Positions 37,583 through 47,274 of a stretch of DNA of 64,000 bases are shown here, one piece after another. The translations under genes were made by a program, and so were the position numbers. How positions within the stretch are numbered: the stretch's first letter is position 1; each line of letters opens with the position of its first letter. Source of the stretch: Pseudomonas saponiphila (GTDB lineage Bacteria > Pseudomonadota > Gammaproteobacteria > Pseudomonadales > Pseudomonadaceae); assembly GCF_900105185.1 (NCBI RefSeq), contig NZ_FNTJ01000002.1, positions 1,798,001 through 1,862,000 of the forward strand, in the 5' to 3' direction. Under the pieces are notes generated by a model, which worked only from the letters and a program-made list of their open reading frames with translations, was not told the origin of the DNA and did no database searches.

Positions 37583-39749
37583 GCCGGTCCTGGCGCTGGT
37601 CCAGTTCATCCAGCACCCGGTGCAGGTCCTGCAGCGGCACCGGGCGGCTGAGCAGGTAGCCCTGCAGGTAGTCGCAGCCGTAGCGTTCCAGGAAGCGCTG
37701 TTGCTCCAGCGTCTCGACCCCCTCGGTGACCACCTGCAGGTGCAGGGTGTGGGCCATGACGATGATCGCCTGAACGATCTCCATGTCCTGGGTTGAATGG
37801 GGGATGTCCTGAATGAACGAGCGGTCGATCTTCAGGGTGTTCAGCGGCAGGCGCTTGAGGTAGGCCAGTGACGAATAGCCCGTGCCGAAGTCGTCGATCG
37901 ACAGCGATACCCCCAGCTCGCGGATCTGCTGGAGCAGCGCCAGGGTGCTGGCGATATTGCCCATCAGGGCATTTTCCGTGACCTCCAGTTCCAGGCGCTG
38001 CGGCGCCACCCGGGCGCCGCGCAGGGCGCTTTGGATTTCCGTGGCCAGGGCCTCGCGCGTCAGGTTCAGGGCCGAGCAGTTGACCGCGATCTTCAGTTCG
38101 TCGCGCCCCTGTTGCGAGAGGAAGCTCAGGTCCTGGCAGGCCTTGCGCAGTACCCAGTTGTCCAGTTCGGCGATCATGCCGTTGGCTTCGGCGATGTTGA
38201 TGAAGCGATCCGGGCTCAGCAGACCGTGTTGCGGGTGTTGCCAGCGGATCAGGGCTTCGAGCTTGGTAACCCTGGCGTGCTTGAGGTCGTAGATCGGCTG
38301 GTAGTGCAGCAGCAGCCCTTGATCGTCGCGCAGGGCATTGCGCAGCTCCTCCTCCAGTTGCAGCTCCAGGCTGGCCCGGGTCTTGAGGCTGGTGTTGAAG
38401 AAATGCAGGTTATTGCGCCCGGAGTCCTTGGACTCATACAGCGCCAGGTCGGCGTTTTTCAGCAGTTCCTCGCACGTCTTGCCGTCATCGGGGAAGACGC
38501 TGATACCGATACTGGTGGTCATCACCATGCGCCGGCCGCCAAGCTCGATCGGCTCCTTCATCCTGTGCATGATGCGTTGGGCCATGTGCCGCGCCTCATC
38601 GCGCTCGTGGAGAGTGAGGAGAATGCAGAACTCGTCGCCGCCGAGGCGGGCCACCACGTCTTCATGGCTGCGGGTGGAACTCTTGATATGCCCGGCGATG
38701 ACCTTGAGCAGCTCGTCGCCGGCGTCGTGGCCCAGGCTGTCGTTGATGCGCTTGAAATGATCGATGTCGAGGAACATCACCGCCAGCATGCCGCCGTAGC
38801 GGGTCTTCTCCATGAGTTTTTCCGCAAACAGCTGGTTGAAGCCGCGGCGGTTGATCAGGTTGGTCAGGGCGTCGTAGTGGGCCACCTGCTGCAGGGACAT
38901 CCGGGCCTGGTCCAGTTGCGAGAGCAAGGCATTGACCCGGCGCAGGTCGCGTTCCTTGTGCTGCAGTTTCTTGTCCGCCAGGGCCGCGCTGATGCCGCTG
39001 CCGATGATCAGCAGGATGATCACGCTGAGGGTCAGGCCCAGTTGCAGGTGCTCGTCGGGAATCGCCGGGACGGCCGGACTGCCGGCGGGCAGGACCAGGG
39101 TCATGGACCACATGCCGGTGAAGTGCATCAGCACGATGCCGCCGCCCAGCAACAGGCTGCTGGCGTACTTGAGCAGTTGATGGAACATCCCGCTGCCTTC
39201 GCGCAGGTGCCGGGACAGCAGCAGCGCCGCCAGGCTGCAAGCGATCGCCAGCAGCAGCGACAGGCCCATGAGCAGCGGCTGGTAATACAGGCTGGCGCTG
39301 GAGCGCATGGCCGAGACGCCGACGTAGTGCATGCCGCTGATGCCCAGGCCGATCCATATCGCGGCAACGGCGCAGCGCCACAATGGCAATTGCTGGTGGC
39401 TCAAGGTGTTCATCGCCAGCCAGGCGGCAATCAACGCGATGAGCAGGGAAAGCAGGGTCGGTGACAGGTCGTAGTGAATCGTTAGAGGCGCTTCGAACGC
39501 CAGCATGCCGATGAAGTGCATGGTCCAGATACCGCCGGCCAGGCAGCAGGCGCCGACCCAGCGCCACAGGCGTTGACTGGTCGGTTGCTCGACGTGGCTG
39601 ACGCGTTCGGCCATGTCCAGGGTCGCGAAGCTGGCGGCGCAGGCCACCAGGTAGGCCAGCAGCACCAGAACCGGGTTATGAGTGCAGTGCAGAACCACCT
39701 GCCCACTGTCTGGAAGCTCGCTGATGAAATGCACACCCAGCCAGTCCAT
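37473..39749 (-). CDS. MHYT-GGDEF-EAL cyclic-di-GMP protein
   Basis: A 758-residue inner-membrane protein. Three MHYT repeats (TMHFIGML, GMHYVGVS, LMHFTGMW) lie in seven helices (residues about 20-255) and are proposed to sense O2, CO or NO through copper. A GGDEF domain (ARLGGDEFCILL; the I-site reads SHED rather than RxxD) and an EAL domain (KLEALIRWQHP, DDFGTGYSSL) follow, both with active motifs. The architecture is that of P. aeruginosa MucR, which links alginate production to c-di-GMP. The Pro/Gly-rich C-terminal tail of about 35 residues is encoded antisense to the neighbouring dehydrogenase. Confidence 0.92.
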   Translation of the reverse strand: MDWLGVHFISELPDSGQVVLHCTHNPVLVLLAYLVACAASFATLDMAERVSHVEQPTSQRLWRWVGACCLAGGIWTMHFIGMLAFEAPLTIHYDLSPTLLSLLIALIAAWLAMNTLSHQQLPLWRCAVAAIWIGLGISGMHYVGVSAMRSSASLYYQPLLMGLSLLLAIACSLAALLLSRHLREGSGMFHQLLKYASSLLLGGGIVLMHFTGMWSMTLVLPAGSPAVPAIPDEHLQLGLTLSVIILLIIGSGISAALADKKLQHKERDLRRVNALLSQLDQARMSLQQVAHYDALTNLINRRGFNQLFAEKLMEKTRYGGMLAVMFLDIDHFKRINDSLGHDAGDELLKVIAGHIKSSTRSHEDVVARLGGDEFCILLTLHERDEARHMAQRIMHRMKEPIELGGRRMVMTTSIGISVFPDDGKTCEELLKNADLALYESKDSGRNNLHFFNTSLKTRASLELQLEEELRNALRDDQGLLLHYQPIYDLKHARVTKLEALIRWQHPQHGLLSPDRFINIAEANGMIAELDNWVLRKACQDLSFLSQQGRDELKIAVNCSALNLTREALATEIQSALRGARVAPQRLELEVTENALMGNIASTLALLQQIRELGVSLSIDDFGTGYSSLAYLKRLPLNTLKIDRSFIQDIPHSTQDMEIVQAIIVMAHTLHLQVVTEGVETLEQQRFLERYGCDYLQGYLLSRPVPLQDLHRVLDELDQRQDRLNPVLSNPGTGGPGSPDPAPGGPVLHAGASTVQLIR

Positions 39750-39891
39750 AGAATGCCCATCTCTGAGTCATAGGAGGTCGGCGGAGCCGCGCGCCAACGA
39801 GTGCTTGGAGTATAGAAGGCACCCGGTGGCTGCAATCGGGGGTGGCATTTTGCTGCCAATGATTTGCTTATGAGCGCTATCGCCAATGGCG

Positions 39892-40260
39892 CTAAGCGCT
39901 TTTCTCGAACCAGGGCTCGTGATCGATGGGGTCCAGGGGCGCGAGGCCGAAGGCCGCGCGGGCGGCGTCGCAATCGCTGTTGTGCTGGCCGTCGGCCCAG
40001 GAAGCCTCGAACTCCCGGCACGGGCTGGAACGCTGTTGATAAATTGTGCAGCTCACGCGCTCGCCGACTTCGCCTTCAAGGGCGATGCAGCGCGGCGACT
40101 TGCAGTCGGTGCCGAGCATGGCCACCCGAGTGGGATTGATGCTCTGCACCAGATCGTCGGGGACCGTACCACCGGATGAGGCGCATTCGCCCCAGAAAAA
40201 AGACACACGAAAGTATGAACAGCAGGCACCGCAATTCAGACACGGACTGGCTTCGGACAT
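39892..40260 (-). CDS. YkgJ family cysteine cluster protein
   Basis: A 122-residue protein starting at MSEASPCLNCGACC (40260; a TTG start 12 bp upstream is possible). Cys motifs CLNCGACCSYF, DCKSPRCIAL, SCTIYQQRSSPCREF are the YkgJ zinc/iron cluster pattern. The role is unknown. Confidence 0.85.
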   Translation of the reverse strand: MSEASPCLNCGACCSYFRVSFFWGECASSGGTVPDDLVQSINPTRVAMLGTDCKSPRCIALEGEVGERVSCTIYQQRSSPCREFEASWADGQHNSDCDAARAAFGLAPLDPIDHEPWFEKSA

Positions 40261-40392
40261 AGGCGTATTCAAAGGGAAAGGGGGAGGGTAAAGGGGGTAG
40301 GCAGGCGGCTATTCTAGGCTTCCCATCGGCCATGGGAAGGGGGGGGCGAGGTATTTTTTCAACCTCGGCCAAGTCCTTGAAAAGACTGGCAA

Positions 40393-40464
40393 GCGCCCGG
40401 GTGGCGGGGGCTGTGGCGGATTGGCCGATGCCCGGATCGGTGCCTTGAGGCCCGCCCCGGGCGC
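40393..40464. repeat. Long GC-rich inverted repeat upstream of the MFS gene
   Basis: GCGCCCGGG and CCCGGGCGC enclose 54 nt, with further pairing inside (GGCGGG with CCCGCC). It lies in the 325-bp gap 40261-40585, which also holds a short dyad CTTCCCAT/ATGGGAAG at 40320-40340. No gene was recognised in the gap. Confidence 0.5.
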
Positions 40465-40585
40465 CTGGCTGCGATGAGTCGATATCAGGCTGGCGAATAA
40501 TCACAGACAGCTGCAGCGGGCCTGACTAGATTGCAGCTTCCAGGCTCGCTTGCGTCTGGCCGAATAACAATAAAGAGATCGACCC

Positions 40586-41932
40586 ATGGATAACTCGACT
40601 CAAGCGGCAAATGCCTGGCGCATTTTGTTCCTGTTGTTTTTGGCAAACCTGTTCAACTTCTTCGATCGCACCATCCCCGCCATCATCATCGAGCCGATCC
40701 GCATGGAATGGCACCTGAGCGACTTTCAGCTGGGGATCATCGGCACCGCCTTCACCCTCGTCTACGCCATCGCCGGCCTGCCCCTGGGGCGCCTGGCCGA
40801 CACCGGCTCGCGCAGCAAGCTGATGGGCTGGGGGCTGGCGGTGTGGAGCGGACTCACCGCAGTGAACGGCATGGTCGGCAGTTTCTGGAGCTTCCTGCTG
40901 GTGCGCATGGGGGTCGGCATCGGCGAAGCCAGCTATGCGCCGGCGGCCAACTCGCTGATTGGCGATCTGTTTCCGGCCCATCGTCGGGCCCGGGCCATGG
41001 GGATCTTCATGCTCGGCCTGCCCCTGGGGCTGGTGCTGGCGTTCTTCACCATCGGGGCCATGGTCAAGGCCTTCGACAGCTGGCGGGCGCCATTCTTCAT
41101 TGCCGCGGTGCCGGGGCTGGTGCTGGCGGTGTTCATGTTCTTCATCAAGGAGCCCAAGCGCGGCGCCGCGGAAACGGTGAAGGTAGCGCAAGTACCTATC
41201 GACCGACCGATCCGCCGGGTGCTGGCGATACCGACCTTTCTCTGGCTGACCCTGGCCGGGCTGACCTTCAACTTCGCCACCTATGCCTGCAACTCGTTCC
41301 TGGTGCCGATGCTCCAGCGTTACTTCCTCATGCCCCTGCAGGAGGCGGCGATGGCTACCGGGCTGATTGTTGGTGTCACCGGGCTGGTGGGGCTGACCCT
41401 GGGCGGCTGGTTCGCCGACAAGATCCATCAGCGGGTTGCCAACGGGCGACTGCTGTTCGCCGCCTGCAGCCTGATCATCTCGACCCTGGCCACCGCCTGG
41501 GCGCTGCATGCCGGGCGCGTCGAGATCGGGGTGTTCGTCGCGGTGTTCAGTATTGGCTGGCTGTTTGCCTACAACTTCTACACCTGCGTCTACACCGCCC
41601 TGCAGGATGTGGTCGAACCGCGCTTGCGGGCCACCGCCATGGCCCTGTTCTTCGCCGGCCTGTACTTGCTGGGTGGCGGCCTGGGGCCGGTGGTGGTCGG
41701 TGCGCTGTCGGACCATTTTGCCCACTCGGCGATGTATGCCGCGGGCGCGCAGCAGATGACCGAGGAGTTCAAGGCCATCGGCCTGCATGACGCCATGTAC
41801 CTGATTCCGGTGGCGCTGTTCCTGACCCTGGTGTTTCTGTTTCAGGCCGCCCGTTGCTTTGTCGGCGACTCCCAGCGCATGAAGGACGATTTGGCGCTGG
41901 CCGCGCCTGCTGCGCGTGCGCTGGTGGTCTGA
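40586..41932 (+). CDS. MFS transporter, spinster-like
   Basis: A 448-residue protein with 12 predicted membrane helices. The start LFLLFLANLFNFFDRTIPAII and LPLGRLADTGSR match the spinster/hexuronate-like MFS group, and RMGVGIGEASYAPAANSL is its fourth-helix signature. The substrate is unknown. It is monocistronic, with a REP pair and a terminator downstream. Confidence 0.85.
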   Translation: MDNSTQAANAWRILFLLFLANLFNFFDRTIPAIIIEPIRMEWHLSDFQLGIIGTAFTLVYAIAGLPLGRLADTGSRSKLMGWGLAVWSGLTAVNGMVGSFWSFLLVRMGVGIGEASYAPAANSLIGDLFPAHRRARAMGIFMLGLPLGLVLAFFTIGAMVKAFDSWRAPFFIAAVPGLVLAVFMFFIKEPKRGAAETVKVAQVPIDRPIRRVLAIPTFLWLTLAGLTFNFATYACNSFLVPMLQRYFLMPLQEAAMATGLIVGVTGLVGLTLGGWFADKIHQRVANGRLLFAACSLIISTLATAWALHAGRVEIGVFVAVFSIGWLFAYNFYTCVYTALQDVVEPRLRATAMALFFAGLYLLGGGLGPVVVGALSDHFAHSAMYAAGAQQMTEEFKAIGLHDAMYLIPVALFLTLVFLFQAARCFVGDSQRMKDDLALAAPAARALVV

Positions 41933-41951
41933 GCCTGCGCGCCGCGCCCTC

Positions 41952-42042
41952 CGTAGGAGCCGGCTTGCCGGCGAAGCGGACGAAAGAGTTCGAGGTTGGG
42001 GCGTTGCTGCGAGGGCGCTTTCGCGGGCAAGCCCGCTCCTAC
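41952..42042. repeat. REP pair
   Basis: A GTAGGAGCCGGCTTGCCGGCG unit and an inverted TCGCGGGCAAGCCCGCTCCT unit between convergent genes. Confidence 0.85.
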
Positions 42043-42053
42043 AGATGGCAGGC

Positions 42054-42086
42054 AACAAAAAGCCCGCATGATGCGGGCTTTTTGTT
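42054..42086. terminator. Bidirectional terminator between the MFS gene and rapA
   Basis: AACAAAAAGCCCGCAT and its complement form a near-perfect palindrome with A and T runs on both sides, serving both convergent genes. Confidence 0.92.
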
Positions 42087-42106
42087 GAGCGGATGGAGCC
42101 AGGCAA

Positions 42107-44956
42107 TCAGCCCGCCACCAGCACCCGGATCGCTTCCAGGCGCAGGGCGGCTTTATCCAGCATCGCCAGGCCCTGTTCCCGTTGCTTGCGCAGGGCGACC
42201 AGCTCGCTGTCACGTACCGTCGGGTTGACCGCTTGCAAGGCCGTCAGGCGCGCCAGCTCCTCGTCGGTATCGGCGGCCAGGCGACGTTTCGCTTCAGCCA
42301 CGCGCTCGGCGTGGCGTGGCGCAACCTTGGCCTCACCGGCGTTGATCTTCGGCGCCAGCTGGTCGCGCTGGGCCTGGATGAACTTGTTGGCGCTGGCCTT
42401 GGGCACGCTTTCCAGCTGGTCGTTGAGGGTTTCGAAAGCCACCCGTGGCGACAGGTCGTTGCCGTTGGCATCCAGCAGGCAGCGCAGGGCGGCCGGCGGC
42501 AGGTAGCGGCCCAGTTGCAACGAGCGTGGAGCCACCACTTCACTGACGTACAGCAGTTCAAGCAGCACGGTGCCGGGTTTCAGCGCCTTGTTCTTGATCA
42601 GCGCCACGGCGGTGTTGCCCATGGAGCCGGACAGTACCAGGTCCATGCCGCCTTGCACCATCGGGTGTTCCCAGGTGATGAACTGCATGTCCTCGCGGGA
42701 CAGCGCCTGGTTGCGGTCGTAGGTGATGGTCACGCCTTCGTCGTCGCCCAGGGGGAAGCTGGCGTCGAGCATCTTCTCGCTGGGCTTGAGGATCAGGGCG
42801 TTTTCCGAGTGGTCTTCGCTGTCGATGCCGAAGGCGTCGAACAGGGTTTCCATGTAGATCGGCAGGGCGAACTGGTCGTCCTGTTCGAGGATCGCCTCCA
42901 CCAGCGCCTCGCCTTCACCGGCGCCGCCGGAGTTGAGTTCCAGCAGGCGGTCGCGGCCGGTGTGCAGTTCGGCTTCCAGGCGCTCGCGTTCGCCGCGGGC
43001 TTCGTCGATCAGGGCTTGCCACTCGCCATCATCGGCATTCTCCAGCAGCGGCAGCAGGCGCGGGCCGAACTGATGCTGCAGGGCGTTGCCGGTCGGGCAG
43101 GTATTGAGGAAGGCGTTCAGGGCTTCGTTGTACCACTGGAACAGACGCTCTTGCGGGCTGGTTTCCAGGTACGGCACGTGCAGTTCGATTACGTGTTTCT
43201 GACCGATCCGGTCCAGACGGCCGATGCGCTGCTCCAGCAGGTCCGGGTGCGACGGCAGATCGAACAGCACCAGGTGGTGGGCGAACTGGAAGTTGCGGCC
43301 TTCACTGCCGATTTCCGAGCAGATCAGCACCTGGGCGCCGAACTCTTCGTCAGCGAAGTAGGCGGCGGCGCGGTCGCGCTCAAGGATGTTCATGCCCTCA
43401 TGGAACACCGTGGTCGGGATGCCGGAACGCACGCGCAGGGCGTCTTCCAGGTCCATGGCGGTTTCGGCGTGGGCGCAGATCACCAGGACCTTGGTGCGCT
43501 TGAGCATTTTCAGCTGGTCGATCAGCCACTCGACCCGCGGGTCGAATTTCCACCAGCGCTGTTCTTCGTCGCCGGCCTCGGGCTGCGCCTGGAAGCTGAC
43601 TTCCGGGTACAGCTCGGCGTGTTCGCCCAGGGGCAGTTCCAGGTATTCGTCCGGGCATGGCAGCGGGTAGGCGTGCAGCTTGCGCTCCGGAAAGCCCTGC
43701 ACCGCGGCGCGGGTGTTGCGGAACAGCACGCGGCCGGTGCCGTGGCGGTCCAGCAGTTCGCGCACCAGGCGCGCGCTGGCTTCGCTGTCGCCGTCGTTGA
43801 CCGCGGCCAGCAGGGCTTCGCCTTCGTTGCCGAGGAAGCCATGGATGGTCTGGTGCGCCTCGGCGGACAGGCGGCCCTTGTCTAGCAGTTCCTGCACGGC
43901 TTCGGCCACTGGACGGTAGTTTTCGCTCTCGGCACGGAAGGCCGCGAGGTCGTGGAAGCGGTTCGGGTCCAGCAGGCGCAAACGGGCGAAGTGGCTGTCC
44001 TGGCCCAGTTGTTCCGGGGTTGCGGTCAGCAGCAGCACGCCGGGGATGGTTTCGGCCAACTGTTCCACCAGGGCGTATTCCGGGCTGACCTGGTCTTCGT
44101 GCCACACCAGGTGGTGGGCTTCGTCCACCACCATCAGGTCCCAGCCAGCGGCGAACAGCGCGTCCTGGGCCTTCTCGTCGTCCACCAGCCACTCCAGGGC
44201 CACCAGGGCCAGCTGGGTGTCTTCGAACGGGTTGCTGGCATCGCTTTCGATAAAGCGCTCTTCATCGAACAGCGCCACTTGCAGGTTGAAGCGTCGGCGC
44301 ATTTCCACCAGCCACTGGTGCTGGAGGTTTTCCGGAACCAGGATCAGCACCCGGCTGGCACGGCCCGAGAGCAACTGGCGATGGATCACCAGACCGGCTT
44401 CGATGGTCTTGCCCAGGCCCACTTCGTCCGCCAGCAGGACCCGCGGCGCGATGCGGTCGGCCACTTCACGGGCAATGTGCAACTGGTGGGCGATGGGTTG
44501 GGCGCGCACGCCACCCAGGCCCCAGAGCGAGGATTGCAGCTGGCGGCTGGTGTGTTCCAGGGTGTGGTAGCGCAGGGAGAACCAGGCCAGCGGGTCGATC
44601 TGCCCGGCGAACAGACGGTCGCTGGCCAGACGGAACTGGATGAAGTTCGAGAGCTGGGTTTCCGGCAGGGTGACGGCTTCGTTCTGCCCGTTGAGGCCGT
44701 GGTAGACCAGCAGGCCATCGACATCGTCGACTTCCTGAACGGTCATTTTCCAGCCTTCGAAGTGGGTGATGCTGTCACCCGGAGAGAACCTCACACGGGT
44801 GAGGGGCGCATTCCGTAGCGCATACTGGCGGGTGTCGCCAGTGGCCGGATAGAGCACGGTCAGCAAGCGACCGTCCTGTGCCAGAACGGTGCCTAAACCC
44901 AGCTCGGCTTCGCTGTCACTAATCCAGCGTTGCCCCGGTTGATACTGCTGCGCCAT
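42107..44956 (-). CDS. rapA: RNA polymerase-associated ATPase RapA
   Basis: A 949-residue Swi2/Snf2 ATPase that binds RNA polymerase and recycles it after transcription. N-terminal Tudor-like domains (about 1-105), helicase motif [13 protein letters not shown], motif [12 protein letters not shown], motif [11 protein letters not shown], motif [13 protein letters not shown]. The length equals that of other Pseudomonas RapA proteins. It is monocistronic, with a terminator 20 bp past the stop. Confidence 0.97.
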   Translation of the reverse strand: MAQQYQPGQRWISDSEAELGLGTVLAQDGRLLTVLYPATGDTRQYALRNAPLTRVRFSPGDSITHFEGWKMTVQEVDDVDGLLVYHGLNGQNEAVTLPETQLSNFIQFRLASDRLFAGQIDPLAWFSLRYHTLEHTSRQLQSSLWGLGGVRAQPIAHQLHIAREVADRIAPRVLLADEVGLGKTIEAGLVIHRQLLSGRASRVLILVPENLQHQWLVEMRRRFNLQVALFDEERFIESDASNPFEDTQLALVALEWLVDDEKAQDALFAAGWDLMVVDEAHHLVWHEDQVSPEYALVEQLAETIPGVLLLTATPEQLGQDSHFARLRLLDPNRFHDLAAFRAESENYRPVAEAVQELLDKGRLSAEAHQTIHGFLGNEGEALLAAVNDGDSEASARLVRELLDRHGTGRVLFRNTRAAVQGFPERKLHAYPLPCPDEYLELPLGEHAELYPEVSFQAQPEAGDEEQRWWKFDPRVEWLIDQLKMLKRTKVLVICAHAETAMDLEDALRVRSGIPTTVFHEGMNILERDRAAAYFADEEFGAQVLICSEIGSEGRNFQFAHHLVLFDLPSHPDLLEQRIGRLDRIGQKHVIELHVPYLETSPQERLFQWYNEALNAFLNTCPTGNALQHQFGPRLLPLLENADDGEWQALIDEARGERERLEAELHTGRDRLLELNSGGAGEGEALVEAILEQDDQFALPIYMETLFDAFGIDSEDHSENALILKPSEKMLDASFPLGDDEGVTITYDRNQALSREDMQFITWEHPMVQGGMDLVLSGSMGNTAVALIKNKALKPGTVLLELLYVSEVVAPRSLQLGRYLPPAALRCLLDANGNDLSPRVAFETLNDQLESVPKASANKFIQAQRDQLAPKINAGEAKVAPRHAERVAEAKRRLAADTDEELARLTALQAVNPTVRDSELVALRKQREQGLAMLDKAALRLEAIRVLVAG

Positions 44957-45175
44957 GCTGCCTGACTCCCGCTTTGAAAAAGCCGACTATCTTAACGGAA
45001 CGACGCTTCCAGTCCAAAGAACTCTGATAAAAACCCCTGGATTAAAAGGTAGCGTAAGGCGTGCATTCGTCGGGTGGCGGGGCACTATCGGCTGACGACT
45101 GGGTCACACTTTTGCGACCGATGGCTCAAGTCGCCCATGCCGCAGCCGACAGCCTGCCGACAGGAGAACCATAAT

Positions 45176-45517
45176 ATGTTGCCACCGATGCTCCCCTTGA
45201 GTGCCGTGCCCATCACCGCCCAGCAGGATCCGGTCCGCCAGCGACCGGACATTCCACCTGTGGTGCCGGTGCAGGAAAGCTCCAACGAAAGCACCATCGA
45301 CCTGCAAAAGCGCGATGCCGAGCAGTCGGCCCTGCTATTGCGCGAAGAGCAGCAGCGCCAGCAGGAAAAACAGCGGCGCAAGCGTGAGGCCGATGATGAT
45401 CCCGAGCAGCACCTGGCCGTACCCGGGGACGAGTTGAACGCCGACAACACCGTGCCGGTGGTGCCGCTGATTGAAGACGCCCCGCGCCAGGGCCTGTGGG
45501 TGGATGTCGAAGTCTAG
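45176..45517 (+). CDS. Small charged protein of unknown function
   Basis: A 113-residue protein behind CAGGAGAACC. Pro-rich N-terminus, a Gln/Arg/Glu helix of coiled-coil character (LLLREEQQRQQEKQRRKRE, about 57-75), and an acidic C-terminus. No signal peptide and no recognised family. Its stop overlaps the stop of the convergent aminotransferase gene by 4 bp. Confidence 0.65.
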   Translation: MLPPMLPLSAVPITAQQDPVRQRPDIPPVVPVQESSNESTIDLQKRDAEQSALLLREEQQRQQEKQRRKREADDDPEQHLAVPGDELNADNTVPVVPLIEDAPRQGLWVDVEV

Positions 45518-46719
45518 GGCCGATGGGCTTGCGCCAGTTCCGCGAGGGCCTGCAACAGGCGCTCGATTTCCTCTTCTGTATTGAAATAACTCACTGCGAT
45601 CCGGGCTATGTCACTTAGGCCCCGGGCCTGCATGTCCAGCGGTGTGTAGTGAATGCCATTGGCGCCAATGTTGATGTGGCGGCGCGCCAGTTCCTCCTTC
45701 AGCGTCAGCCCGTCCCAGCCTTCGAGGGTGAAGGCGATCAAGGCCGATTGCTGCCCCGGGCGGCCCAGATCCCGGAGTTGCACGCCGGGCAAACGCTCCA
45801 GCCCCCGGCGTACGCTGTCGCTCAGCATCTGGATCCTCTGGGCGATGGCGTCAATGCCGATGTGCTCCAGCTCCTGCAGGGCATTGGCCAGACCGGCCAG
45901 CAGCACCATCGACACTTCACTGGTTTCAAAGCGTCGGGCATCGTTGCGCAGGGCGAAGCCCTGGCCGTCCCAGGGGGCCGACAAGACGTCCCGTGGCAGC
46001 GGGTTGAGCTGTTCGAGGAAGCCCGGCCGTACATAGAGCAAGGCTGTGCCCCGAGGGCCGCGCAGGTATTTGCGCCCGGCGGCCTTGAGCACATCGCAGC
46101 CCAGCGCCTGCACGTCACACGGCAACTGGCCCACAGCCTGGGCGGCGTCGATGAAATAGGGGATGCGCCATTGGCGCGCCAACTGGCCAATGGCGGCTGC
46201 CGGGTTGATCAGCCCGCCGTTGGCCGGCAGCCAGGTCAGGGCGATCAACCGCACCCGGGTGTCGAGCATGGATTGCAGCGCCTGGACTGAAACCGCGCCT
46301 TGGCTGTCGCAGGGAATCACCTCCAGCTGCGCGCCAGCCGCTATGGCCGGGGTCATGCAGGCCAGGTTGCCGGCCCATTCCTGGCGCCCTACGAGGATCC
46401 GGTCTCCCGGTTGCCAGGCGGGCAGGGCGTGGAAAGCCATGCCCCAGGCCGCCGAGCCACTGCTGGCAAAGGCAATCGCTTGCGGGCTGGTATTGAGCAG
46501 ACGGGCCGCGGCTTGTCGCGCTTGCTCCTGCCACTGCGCGCCATGGCGGGCGGCTTCCATCGGTCCGCTATGCGCTTCGCGTTGCAGTTGGTCCAGCATA
46601 GCGTCCAGGGTGCCCTGGCTGGGCAATGAAGCCCCGGCATGATTGAAATGGCAGACCCGGGCACACCCTGGCGTGGCGGCCCGCAGCCGGGAGATCTGCT
46701 CCAGGCCCAGGGGCTTCAC
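45514..46719 (-). CDS. Aminotransferase class V family protein
   Basis: A 401-residue PLP enzyme of the cysteine desulfurase/isopenicillin epimerase-like group. The PLP Lys is probably in KAAGRKYLRGPRG and the Asp contact in FIDAAQAVGQLP. It starts at a GTG overlapping the RidA stop (GTGA), so the two are coupled. The reaction may be a C-S lyase or an epimerase; the sequence does not decide. Confidence 0.82.
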   Translation of the reverse strand: MKPLGLEQISRLRAATPGCARVCHFNHAGASLPSQGTLDAMLDQLQREAHSGPMEAARHGAQWQEQARQAAARLLNTSPQAIAFASSGSAAWGMAFHALPAWQPGDRILVGRQEWAGNLACMTPAIAAGAQLEVIPCDSQGAVSVQALQSMLDTRVRLIALTWLPANGGLINPAAAIGQLARQWRIPYFIDAAQAVGQLPCDVQALGCDVLKAAGRKYLRGPRGTALLYVRPGFLEQLNPLPRDVLSAPWDGQGFALRNDARRFETSEVSMVLLAGLANALQELEHIGIDAIAQRIQMLSDSVRRGLERLPGVQLRDLGRPGQQSALIAFTLEGWDGLTLKEELARRHINIGANGIHYTPLDMQARGLSDIARIAVSYFNTEEEIERLLQALAELAQAHRP

Positions 46720-47186
46720 GGCTTGAGCTCGAAAATCCCGTCGACCTCCACCGCGACACCGGCGGGCAGGCTGGCGACGCCCACCGAGGTGCGGGCATGC
46801 CGGCCCTTCTCGCCCAAGGCATTGACCAACAGGTTGGAGGCCCCGTTGGCGACCTGGCCATGCTGCTTGAAGTCGGCGCTGGCGGCGATGAACACCCCCA
46901 GCCGACTGATGCGTTGCAGCCGTGACAGGTCGTCACCCAGGGCGGCCGCCAGCTGCGCCAGCAGGGCCAGGGCTGCCAGCTCGGCGGCCTGGGCGCCTTG
47001 CTCGACGCTGAGGTGGTCACCGAGCCGGCCAAGCAACTGCGGATGCTCCTCGGCCGACGGCGTCTGCCCGGAGATGAACAGCAGGTTCTGGCTGCGGACA
47101 TGGTTGACGTAGTTGGCGATCGGCTGGCCAGGAGGCGGCAGTTCAAGACCCAGTTGTTGCACTCGTTGCTGCAGAGAGTCGCTCAT
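46716..47186 (-). CDS. RidA family protein
   Basis: A 156-residue protein of the YjgF/RidA group (LLFISGQTPS, FIAASADFKQHGQVANGASNLL). RidA proteins hydrolyse reactive enamine/imine intermediates made by PLP enzymes, which suits its coupling to the aminotransferase gene. In place of the active-site Arg of RidA-type members the block reads GRHARTSVGVASLP, containing ARTSVGV. Confidence 0.88.
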   Translation of the reverse strand: MSDSLQQRVQQLGLELPPPGQPIANYVNHVRSQNLLFISGQTPSAEEHPQLLGRLGDHLSVEQGAQAAELAALALLAQLAAALGDDLSRLQRISRLGVFIAASADFKQHGQVANGASNLLVNALGEKGRHARTSVGVASLPAGVAVEVDGIFELKP

Positions 47187-47274
47187 GGCAAGTCCTCGAA
47201 TGAAAGGCTTGCAGCATCGGTGTTCGCTCCCGGGGCGACAAACGGATAGATCTAATCCGACGTATCTGAATTTC

